Positions 54,652 through 62,760 of a stretch of DNA of 64,000 nucleotides are shown here, in pieces (positions within the stretch are counted from its first letter, which is position 1; every line of letters begins with the position of its first letter). The notes beneath the pieces are model-generated. The model ran no database searches. It was not told the DNA's origin and worked only from the letters and a program-made list of their open reading frames with translations. Made by a program: the position numbers and the translations under genes. The DNA lies in NCBI RefSeq assembly GCF_009600605.1, contig NZ_VWNA01000002.1, forward strand, positions 186,001 to 250,000. The letters are read 5' to 3'. This DNA comes from Segnochrobactrum spirostomi (GTDB lineage: Bacteria > Pseudomonadota > Alphaproteobacteria > Rhizobiales > Segnochrobactraceae).

Positions 54652-55580
54652 GCCGCCCCCTATTCGCCATTCTGTGCTCCGGGCAGGGCGCGCAGCACCC
54701 GGGCATGTTCGATCTCTTCGCCGATGCGCCCGCCGCGGCGCCGGTTTTCGCGGCGGCGGCCGCGGTGCTCGGCGAGGACCCGGTCGCCTTCGTGCGGCGC
54801 GACGGCGCCCCGATCCACGACAACGTCCCGGCTCAGATCCTGTGCTGCACCCAGGCGCTCGCGGCAATGCGGACCATCGCGTCCGGAGACGGCCGGCTGG
54901 TCATCGCCGGCTACAGCGTCGGCGAACTTGCCGCCTGGGGCTGCGCCGGTGCGCTCGACGACGGCGCGGTGCTGCGGCTCGCCCGCCTGCGCGCCGAGGC
55001 CATGGACCGCGCCGCGCCGGCGAACCACGGTTTGGCCGGCCTCGTGGGGCTGCGCCGCGGTGTGCTCGAGCCGATCCTGGGCACGGCCGGGGCGGCCATA
55101 GCGATCGTCAACGGCGAGGACAGCTTCGTCGTTGGTGGCGCCCGCGCGGCGCTCGACGAGGTCTGTGCCCGTGCCGCGGCCGCGGGCGCGACGCGCACCG
55201 TGATCCTGCCGGTCGCCGTGCCGTCTCACACCGCCTGGCTCGCCGCGGCGGTCGAGCCGTTCCGCGTAGCCCTCGACGCCGAGGGGCCGCGGCTACCCGG
55301 CGGCCGCATCCGTCTTCTCTCCGGGCTCGACGGCCGCACCGTCTGGACGCTCGCCGATGGCGTCTTAAAGCTCGCGGCGCAGATCGCGCAGCCGATCGAT
55401 TGGGCGGCCTGTCTCGAATCCTGCCGCAGCGCCGGGGCGGAGATCGCCCTCGAACTCGGCCCCGGCGGCGCGCTCGCCCGCATGGCCCAAGCCTATTTCC
55501 CGCCCGGCGCGGCCCGCACCACTGCGGATTTCGCGACGCTCGACGGCCTCAACGCTTGGCTCGCAAGGAGCGGCGGCTAA
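54648..55580 (+). CDS. mdcH: Malonate decarboxylase epsilon subunit (malonyl-CoA:ACP transacylase)
   Basis: 310 residues of the FabD-like acyltransferase fold. It has CSGQGAQHPGMF at the N-terminus, the nucleophile in GYSVGELAAWG and His in VAVPSHTAWL. It primes the carrier protein with malonyl groups. GTG start, ATGA-like 4-bp overlap with mdcB. It is the last gene of the operon. No malonate transporter (mdcF, mdcLM or madLM type) and no mdcR follows. Confidence 0.9.
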   Translation: MSRPLFAILCSGQGAQHPGMFDLFADAPAAAPVFAAAAAVLGEDPVAFVRRDGAPIHDNVPAQILCCTQALAAMRTIASGDGRLVIAGYSVGELAAWGCAGALDDGAVLRLARLRAEAMDRAAPANHGLAGLVGLRRGVLEPILGTAGAAIAIVNGEDSFVVGGARAALDEVCARAAAAGATRTVILPVAVPSHTAWLAAAVEPFRVALDAEGPRLPGGRIRLLSGLDGRTVWTLADGVLKLAAQIAQPIDWAACLESCRSAGAEIALELGPGGALARMAQAYFPPGAARTTADFATLDGLNAWLARSGG

Positions 55581-55660
55581 GCGGCCGCCGCGCCGAATTG
55601 TCCTTGGGACTGCGCCCCATCATGCACTTGATCCACGCCGAAGCGGCGTGAAGCGAGGCC

Positions 55661-55810
55661 GGTGCGCCAGGGCAGGGGACCCGGGGCGAGTTCGGCGACT
55701 TCGCGCGGGAAGGGCAGATCGTCGAGGCTGTGGGGCGTTGCGTCGAGCTCTTCGGCAAAGCGCCGGTCGGACCGGACGGCCGCCGCGATCGTGCCCGGGG
55801 CGAGGGCATT
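55661..55810 (-). pseudogene. Fragment of a trimethylamine-dehydrogenase-family gene (C-terminal end)
   Basis: 131 of 150 bases are identical, without gaps, to 60611-60760, the 3' end of the intact gene at 60602-62704. The open frame still reads TIAAAV...AEELDA...LDDLPF.REVAELA like the intact copy. The rest of the gene is missing. Everything from here to 60600 thus lies between two copies of the same gene end. Confidence 0.8.
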
Positions 55811-56752
55811 GTGGACGTGATCAGCTCAACCCCATCGGGATTGCGGCGATGATGGCGGCGCAGATCGCTGGAAGAGTCGGTTGCGGAAGTGGCTCCTGGA
55901 TTCCTTTCCCCCTTCGCCAGTTTGAGGGCCATGGGATTGGCGGAAGTGCAAGCTGTCATGGTCATCAGTTCAAATCTCGCCCGCCGAACCCCATAAGTAT
56001 TCGGCCAATTCGCATAACATGGTGAGGTGGAGGCATTCGTGCCTCGTCGTTAAACTCAAATGCGACGCGGTCGAACTGAAATTCATCCGACGCATGCTCC
56101 ACCCATCCGCACGTTCGTTGAGGCGGGCTGTCATCTTGGGCGCAACATTCGGACGGGGGCGTCGGTGGAAGGACGGATCCGAGTCAGGTGCCCATTCTGG
56201 AAATGATCGAGATTTTTGCGGCACGACAATGGCTCGCAGCGGTATGTTCTGCTTGGCGCCGGAGGGTTCGTGGCCGGGGCCATCGCGGCGCCGTCCATGG
56301 GTCGGCCGCCGAAATCCCCGTGCCGGCTGAGACCCTCTGGCTTTTTGCAAGTTCGACGCCATCAACTCACGGTGCCCTCGGCAGGAAGCGGATCGAGGCG
56401 ACCCACCGCGCCGGATTCGGCATGTGCATTCACGTCGAAGCGACACGTTCGGCATCGCCATGTCGGGGTCGACATCGACGAGATCTCACCGCTCCTGCAG
56501 TTCGAGGAGGCTCTTCTCATCGTGCGCGCGGCGAATCTCGGCGGTGTCCCGTCGGAGACTATCCACAAAGTCTGGGTCCTCGTCGTCTTGATGGGCGGCA
56601 TGGCCAAGCAAGCGGAGAGCCTGGGGAGAGACGCACCGGGACCAGCGTGTGGGTGCTTCTGTACAGAAGTGGGACTAGATGAGCCATGGCGCGGCCGCGC
56701 CGGCTAGAGAACACCCGGGGCGATCGGCCTCTCTATCCCAGGAGAAATAGTG
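55811..56752. other. Lower-G+C gap with no convincing gene
   Basis: The 942 bp hold several overlapping open frames of 80-165 codons on both strands. None has recognisable motifs or a clear ribosome site. Base composition is visibly less G+C-rich than the flanking operons. A tRNA T-loop-like string (GTTCAAATC) occurs at 55968-55976 but its stems do not pair. This is likely degenerate sequence at an island edge. Confidence 0.5.
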
Positions 56753-58582
56753 ATGTGCATCGGATGCCACTGGGCAACTTATCGGGATTGGTTCGCCGCA
56801 TCTCCAAAAACTGGGCGGAGTGGTCTAACGCGCCGTCAGGCTTTGCGCGGAGGCGGCACCGTCGCCGTCGGAGCCCTCGCAGCCACGTCTGTGCCTTCCT
56901 TCGTCGCGGAAGCGGTCGCTGAGCCCGACGACGAGACGGCCGACATCGTATTCAGGAATGGCCCAGTCTATACGGTCGATAGGGCAAGACCGTGGGCGCG
57001 CGCTGTGGCTGTGAAGGGAAAGCGTATCGTCTTCGTCGGAGAGGACGCGGGAGTTAAGCCTTTCATCGGATCGAAGACGCGCATCGTAGACCTCGAGGGC
57101 AAGATATTGCTCCCGGGCTTCGTCGAGGGCCACACTCATCCTCTCGTAGGGGCGGCCCTGACGCGCGGTGTCGATCTCCAATTCGATACCCGCGAGGAGA
57201 CGCTCGATGTGCTCAGCGCCTATCGCAGCAAGACGACGACGATGGACGTGGTCCGTGGTTTTGGCTGGCGGTACTGCGCCTTTCCGGCGAGCGGCCCACG
57301 AAAGGAGGACCTCGACGCCATCTGGCCCGACAAGCCCGTCATCCTCCTGGCGATCGACGGGCATGCCGCCTGGGTCAACTCGCTGGCACTGGTTCTCGCC
57401 GGAGTGACGAAGGACACCAAGGACCCGATCCCCGGCTTCAGCTATTTCGAGCGCGATGTTGCGACCGGCGAGCCGACCGGGTATCTCGTTGAGCCGCCGG
57501 TCGTGCTGATGGTCAGCAGCGCCATCGAGCCGTTCAGCCGGGACTATGTGGCCGCGGGTCTCGCGGACTGGCTTCCCAAGGCCGCCGCCGCGGGAATCAC
57601 CGCCGTCTTCGACGCCGGCATCCAAGTTCTGCCGGATCAAGAGGGCTTCGCGCTCTATTCGCAGCTTGAACGGGCAGGCGAGTTGTCGCTCCGGGTCGTC
57701 GGCTCGCATTACCACAACCAGCCTGACGTCGACCCCGTGCCGGTGATCCACGCGCTGCAGCGGGAATTCAACTCGGAGCTGGTGAAGGCGTCGGTGCTCA
57801 AGCTGAACATCGACGGTGGCGACCCGCAGTACACGGCGGCACTTCTCGCCCCCTATTCAGATAGGCTGGAGACGAGCGGCGACACGTTGCTTCCGCCGGA
57901 AGTATTCGCAGACATCATCAGGCGTGCCGATCGCGATGGCATCGACATCCATGTGCACTCTTTCGGTGACCGGGCAACTCGGCTGTCGCTCGACGCCATC
58001 GAGGCGGCGATAAAAGCCAATCCGCCGCGCGATCGCCGGAATGCGCTCGCTCACCTCTCTTTGGTCGACTCACAGGATGCGCCGCGCTTCGGCGAGCTCG
58101 GCGTCATCGCGCAATATTCGGCGCATTGGGCGTGTCCGGACCTACAGAACATGGGTGTCACCCGCTCGCGCTTCGGCGCGGTCCGGGGCGACGCCATGCT
58201 CACGATGAAATCGGTCCTCGACCACGGCGGCGTTCTTTCATTCGGCGCCGACTGGCCGGCCGCAGGCTATTACAGCACCTACCGTCCGCTCGACGGGATC
58301 GAGGTGGCGACAACCCGACGCGAACTCAACAAACCTCAAGGTCCGCAGCTGCGGCCGTTCGACCAAGCAATCTCGCTCGACGCCGCGATCCGGGCGAACA
58401 CGCTCGGCCCCGCCTACCAGATCCGGATGGAGCACGAAATCGGCTCGATCGAGGTTGGCAAATTCGCAGACCTCGTGGTGCTGGAAAGGAATCTATTCGA
58501 AGTCGCCCCACAGGACATCCACAAGACCCGAGTTCTGATGACGGTGATGAACGGACGGGTGACGCATCAGGCGAAAGTCTGA
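56753..58582 (+). CDS. Tat-exported amidohydrolase (YtcJ-like, Amidohydro_3), copy 1
   Basis: 609 residues. A twin-arginine signal (LTRRQALRGGG, then a hydrophobic stretch and AEA-VA) begins near residue 24, after an odd N-terminal extension MCIGCHWATYRDWFAA. The mature part has the YtcJ-type pattern: LLPGFVEGHTHPL, AIDGHAAWVNS, VLKLNIDGGD, DIHVHSFGDRA and GADWPAAGYYS. It probably hydrolyses an amide, imide or ester in the periplasm. AGGAGA precedes the ATG. It is paralogous to the next gene, and base composition is lower in G+C than the rest of the window. Confidence 0.82.
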   Translation: MCIGCHWATYRDWFAASPKTGRSGLTRRQALRGGGTVAVGALAATSVPSFVAEAVAEPDDETADIVFRNGPVYTVDRARPWARAVAVKGKRIVFVGEDAGVKPFIGSKTRIVDLEGKILLPGFVEGHTHPLVGAALTRGVDLQFDTREETLDVLSAYRSKTTTMDVVRGFGWRYCAFPASGPRKEDLDAIWPDKPVILLAIDGHAAWVNSLALVLAGVTKDTKDPIPGFSYFERDVATGEPTGYLVEPPVVLMVSSAIEPFSRDYVAAGLADWLPKAAAAGITAVFDAGIQVLPDQEGFALYSQLERAGELSLRVVGSHYHNQPDVDPVPVIHALQREFNSELVKASVLKLNIDGGDPQYTAALLAPYSDRLETSGDTLLPPEVFADIIRRADRDGIDIHVHSFGDRATRLSLDAIEAAIKANPPRDRRNALAHLSLVDSQDAPRFGELGVIAQYSAHWACPDLQNMGVTRSRFGAVRGDAMLTMKSVLDHGGVLSFGADWPAAGYYSTYRPLDGIEVATTRRELNKPQGPQLRPFDQAISLDAAIRANTLGPAYQIRMEHEIGSIEVGKFADLVVLERNLFEVAPQDIHKTRVLMTVMNGRVTHQAKV

Positions 58583-58612
58583 ACGAAGGCTTATCCAAAG
58601 AGGCGACTTGTT

Positions 58613-60430
58613 ATGTGCATAGGGTGTTATTGGGCGACCTACGGGGATTGGTTTGCGGCACCGGCGGCAATCGGACGCAAAGGTCTGACACGACGCCAGG
58701 CGCTGCACGGTGGAGGAGTCGCCGCGGTCGGTGTCTTTGCCGCCACGTCCATGCCGCTCTTTGTTGCTGAGGCAGTCGCGGCACCGGACGACGGGACCGC
58801 CGACATCGTCTTCAAGAACGGTCCGGTCTACACGGTCTCCGACGCGAATCCCTGGGCGCGAGCAGTCGCCGTCAAGGGAAAGCGTATTGTCTATGTGGGT
58901 GACGACGCCGGTGTGCAGTCCCTGATAGGGTCGAAGACCCGTGTCGTCGATCTCGCGGGCAAGATGTTGCTGCCCGGTTTCGTCGAGGGGCACATCCATC
59001 CACTGGTCGGTGCGACCTTGACCAGGGGCGTCGACCTGCAGTTCGACACAAAGGCGGAAATGCTGGCGGCGCTCAAGGCCCATGGCGACAATGGAGACGT
59101 CGTTCGTGGCTACGGCTGGCGCTACAACGCCTTCCCACCGACCGGCCCACGCAAGGAGGATCTCGACGCGCTGTGGCCCGACAAGCCGGTGATCCTTATC
59201 GCCATCGACGGACACAGCGGCTGGGTCAACTCGCAGGCTTTGGCTCTCGCCGGGATCACGAAGGATACGAAGGATCCTTTGCCCGGATTCAGCTACTTCG
59301 AACGCGATCCGTCGAGCGCCAAACCGACCGGCTATCTCGTGGAAGTTCCAGCCGTCGTCCGCGTTAACAACGCTATCGAGCCTTTCAATGCGGAATACGT
59401 CGCCGAATCGCTCGTGGAATGGCTCCCCGCCGCGTCTGCCGCCGGCATCACCACGCTTTTCGATGCTGGCATGCAAGTCATTCCGGACACAGAGGGGTTC
59501 GAAATCTACTCGAGGCTGGAGCGCGCGGGAAGATTACCGTTTCGGGTCGTCGGCTGCCACTACTACAACAACCCGGCCGTCGACCCAGTCCCAATCATCG
59601 AGGCCCTGCGTCGGGAATTCAACTCGGAGCTCGTGAAGGCTTCGGTGCTGAAGCTGAACATTGATGGCGGCGACGCGCAGCGGACCGCCGCGTTCTTCGC
59701 GCCCTATGCCGACGCACCCGAAACCAGCGGCGATACGCTGCTGTCGCCCTCGGTCTTTGCCGACATCATTCGGCGTGCCGACCTCGCTGGGATTGACATC
59801 CACATCCATTCCTACGGCGACCGCGCGACGCACCTGTCATTGGACAGCTTCGAGGCTGCCATCAAGGCCAATCCGCCGCGTGATCGGCGCAACGCTTTGG
59901 CCCATCTGTTCTTGATCGCGCCGGACGACATTCCACGTTTCGCCCAGCTCGGCGTCGTAGGGCAGTTCTCGACGCAGTGGGCGGTGCCGGATCCGTCCCA
60001 GGCGATCGCCCGAGCCCGTCTGGGGCCGCCTCGCTGCGATCAACTCTATCCTTGGGGGTCCATCCTCCGTCGAGGTGGGGTCGTGTCGCTTGGCACTGAT
60101 TGGCCGGCCGCCGGCTACTACAGCACCTATCGTCCCCTCGACGCGATCGAGGTCGCGACCACCCGGCGCGAGATGAACAAGCCGAACGGACCTCAACTGG
60201 CACCGGCCGGGGAAGTCATTTCGCTCGCGGCGGCGCTGAAGGCGGCCACGATGGGGTCGGCGTACCAGTTGGGCATGGACCACGAGGTCGGTTCCATCGA
60301 GGTCGGCAAGTTCGCCGATCTTGTGGTCATGGAGAGGAACCTCTTCGACGTCGCCCCGCACGAGATCCACAGCACCAAGGTCGCCATGACCGTGATGAAC
60401 GGCAAGGTCGTGCACGACGGTTACGCCTGA
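58613..60430 (+). CDS. Tat-exported amidohydrolase (YtcJ-like), copy 2
   Basis: 605 residues, alignable end to end with copy 1. The same extension (MCIGCYWATYGDWFAA), Tat signal (LTRRQALHGGG) and metal motifs (GHIHPLVG, DIHIHSYGDRA, GTDWPAAGYYS) are present. Synonymous differences in the N-terminal extension show it is maintained as protein. It starts 30 bp after copy 1, so this is a tandem duplication in one transcript. Confidence 0.82.
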   Translation: MCIGCYWATYGDWFAAPAAIGRKGLTRRQALHGGGVAAVGVFAATSMPLFVAEAVAAPDDGTADIVFKNGPVYTVSDANPWARAVAVKGKRIVYVGDDAGVQSLIGSKTRVVDLAGKMLLPGFVEGHIHPLVGATLTRGVDLQFDTKAEMLAALKAHGDNGDVVRGYGWRYNAFPPTGPRKEDLDALWPDKPVILIAIDGHSGWVNSQALALAGITKDTKDPLPGFSYFERDPSSAKPTGYLVEVPAVVRVNNAIEPFNAEYVAESLVEWLPAASAAGITTLFDAGMQVIPDTEGFEIYSRLERAGRLPFRVVGCHYYNNPAVDPVPIIEALRREFNSELVKASVLKLNIDGGDAQRTAAFFAPYADAPETSGDTLLSPSVFADIIRRADLAGIDIHIHSYGDRATHLSLDSFEAAIKANPPRDRRNALAHLFLIAPDDIPRFAQLGVVGQFSTQWAVPDPSQAIARARLGPPRCDQLYPWGSILRRGGVVSLGTDWPAAGYYSTYRPLDAIEVATTRREMNKPNGPQLAPAGEVISLAAALKAATMGSAYQLGMDHEVGSIEVGKFADLVVMERNLFDVAPHEIHSTKVAMTVMNGKVVHDGYA

Positions 60431-60601
60431 TGCCTCACATCTGATATTGCTGCACTGTATGTAGATTTAGGTCTGATGTTTACTACAGTAGCACGTTGTT
60501 GTGGCATCGGATGTATGGAGATGCATTCGATTTCACGCGAATATTCGCACAAAGAACGGATGATAATGCTCTGTAATTAGAGGAGGGCCAGTTGCGCGGC
60601 G

Positions 60602-62704
60602 TCACGCGCCGGCGCGCCAGGGCAGGGGCCCCGCCGCGAGTTCGGCGACCTCGCGCAGGAACGGCAGATCGTCGAGGCCGCGGGGCGGGGCGTCGAGCTC
60701 TTCGGCATAGCGCCGGCCCGACCAGACCGCCGCCGCGATCGTGCCCGGGGCGAGAGCGTCGCCGATCACGGTGACGCTCGCGAGCCCCGCGTCGGCCCAC
60801 TCGGGACGCCGCGCCTCGAGAGCCTTGGCGAGGACGTTTTCGGGCAGGCGCGCGGTCACCATCACGGTGGTGGCCGCCGGGCGCGGCTCGGTGCGCCCGG
60901 TATAGACGCAGGCGAGCGTCACATGGTCGGCCGCGACCGCCGTGACGAGCCGGTGCGGCACGATGGTGACGCCGATCTCGAGGAGCCGCGCCTGCACGCG
61001 GTGCTGCTCCATCGTCATTTCCATCCAGCTCGAGGCCTCGCCGCTCGGCGTGACGAGCGCGACCTCGCGGCCCTCGCGGGCCAGCAACTCGGCGAGCACG
61101 CCGCCCATGTAATAATGGTCGTCGTCGAAGATGACGACGGGGCCGGATTCGGGCCGCAGCCCGGCGAGGAGATCGTCGGGGTTCATCACCCGGGCGCCGG
61201 GCGCGACCGGGATCGGCTTCTGCAGCCGCCGGCCGACGCCGTCGCGCCGCCAGCGCGCGCCCGTCGCGATGACGACGTGGTCGAAGCCGAAACCGAGCAC
61301 GTCTTCGGCCGAGAGCGGGCTCTCGCGATAGACCGAGACGTTCGCCGTCTTCTCGATCTGGCCGAGGCGATAATCGACCACCCGGCCCCAGGCCGCGAGA
61401 CCGGGCAGGCGGCGTTCCGCGACGAGCCGGCCGCCGAGATGGCGCGTCGCCTCCGCGAGCGCCACCTCGTAGCCGCGCCGGCCGAGCATCATCGCTGCCT
61501 CGAGGCCCGCCGGGCCGGCGCCGATGACGAGGACCTTCGCCTCGGTCTCCCGCGCGCGGATCGCCTCCGGATGCCAGCCGCGGCGCCATTCCTCGCCCAT
61601 CGAGGGGTTCTGGGTGCAGCGGATCGGCGACATGGTGTGGTCGCCGGAGACGCAGATGTTGCAGCCGATGCACTCGCGGATGTCTTCGGGGCGACCCTCC
61701 TCGATCTTCTTCGGCAGGTACGGATCGGCGATCGAGGGGCGCGCCGCGCCGATCAGGTCGAGGATGCCCTGGCGGACCATGCGCACCATCGTGTCGGGCG
61801 AGGTGAAGCGCCCGACGCCCACCACCGGTTTGGTGGTGAGCCGCTTGATGCCGGTCACGAAGGGTTCCTGATAGGCCTCTTCGGCGAAGCGTGAGGTCTG
61901 GCTGTCGTTGTCCCAGCTCGAGAGGGTGAGGTCCCACAGATCCGGCAACTCGGCGAGGTGGCCGATGATGTCGCGCGCCTCGGCGGCGTGGATGCCTTCC
62001 TCGCCCATCAATTCGTCGACCGAGATGCGGCAGGCGACGGCCATGGTGTCGCCGACGGCGTCCTTGGTGTCCTCGATGAGCTCCTTCAAAAGACGGCAGC
62101 GATTTTCCAGCGAGCCGCCATATTCGTCGGTGCGGTCGTTGAAGCGGCGGGACAGGAAGAACATCGCCCCGCCGAAGAGTTTACCCGCATAGACGTAGGT
62201 CAGGTCGTACTCGGCGCGCTTGGCGCGCAGGGCGGCGGCGCGATGCCAATGGCGGAGCGCCTTGATGTCCGCCTTGTCCATGGCGCGGGCCTGCACCGGG
62301 TCGTTGAAGATCGAGAAGACCGGCAGGTCCGTGGGGCCGAACGGGATTTCGCGCGAGGTGAGATTGGGCGCGTTCATGCCGTTGTGGGCGAGTTGGAGCC
62401 CGGCGAGCGCCCCGCGGGCGTGAATGGCCTCCGCGATGCGCGCGAGCGCCGGCACGTCCTGATCCGACCAATTGCGTAATTCGATGAAGGGGCCGATGTC
62501 GCCGGTCGGGTGGATCTCCACCTGCTCGGTGCAGACGACGCCCCAGCCGCCGTCCGCCTTGATGGCGCGCATCGCCGCCTGGGCGGTCGGATCGCGGTAG
62601 CCCATGCCGTTGCAATGGGGCACCTGATAGAAGCGGTTCTTGGTGGTGACGGGTCCGATCCGCACGGGCTCGAACAGGATGTCGTATCGCGGATCGCGGC
62701 TCAT
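60602..62704 (-). CDS. Dimethylamine/trimethylamine dehydrogenase-family flavoprotein
   Basis: 700 residues. An N-terminal old-yellow-enzyme barrel binds FMN; Cys31 in FYQVPHCNG equals the 6-S-cysteinyl-FMN Cys30 of TMADH. Four [4Fe-4S] cysteines follow (345, 348, 351 and 363; ECIGCNIC...C), then an ADP-binding domain (VLVIGAGPAGLEAA) and an NAD-like domain. TMADH Tyr60 is Gln61 here, as recalled for dimethylamine dehydrogenase. The Trp355 position is Asp/His, so the aromatic bowl is incomplete. A secondary amine or N-methyl compound is the likely substrate. Confidence 0.87.
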   Translation of the reverse strand: MSRDPRYDILFEPVRIGPVTTKNRFYQVPHCNGMGYRDPTAQAAMRAIKADGGWGVVCTEQVEIHPTGDIGPFIELRNWSDQDVPALARIAEAIHARGALAGLQLAHNGMNAPNLTSREIPFGPTDLPVFSIFNDPVQARAMDKADIKALRHWHRAAALRAKRAEYDLTYVYAGKLFGGAMFFLSRRFNDRTDEYGGSLENRCRLLKELIEDTKDAVGDTMAVACRISVDELMGEEGIHAAEARDIIGHLAELPDLWDLTLSSWDNDSQTSRFAEEAYQEPFVTGIKRLTTKPVVGVGRFTSPDTMVRMVRQGILDLIGAARPSIADPYLPKKIEEGRPEDIRECIGCNICVSGDHTMSPIRCTQNPSMGEEWRRGWHPEAIRARETEAKVLVIGAGPAGLEAAMMLGRRGYEVALAEATRHLGGRLVAERRLPGLAAWGRVVDYRLGQIEKTANVSVYRESPLSAEDVLGFGFDHVVIATGARWRRDGVGRRLQKPIPVAPGARVMNPDDLLAGLRPESGPVVIFDDDHYYMGGVLAELLAREGREVALVTPSGEASSWMEMTMEQHRVQARLLEIGVTIVPHRLVTAVAADHVTLACVYTGRTEPRPAATTVMVTARLPENVLAKALEARRPEWADAGLASVTVIGDALAPGTIAAAVWSGRRYAEELDAPPRGLDDLPFLREVAELAAGPLPWRAGA

Positions 62705-62760
62705 CGGGGGTCCTCACGGCGGATGGTCGGCGGGGTTCGGTCGGCGGAAGCGGGGCGACG

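Noticed and set aside
55961-55993. Possible tRNA 3' end (GTTCAAATC followed by CCGCCGAACCCCA)
   Set aside because: The T-loop string fits, but the five bases on each side do not pair and no other tRNA arms are found upstream. It is at most an old attachment-site remnant.
55970-56707. Overlapping open frames of about 163 codons on both strands
   Set aside because: No domains, poor starts, and mutually overlapping. Kept only as a description of the gap.
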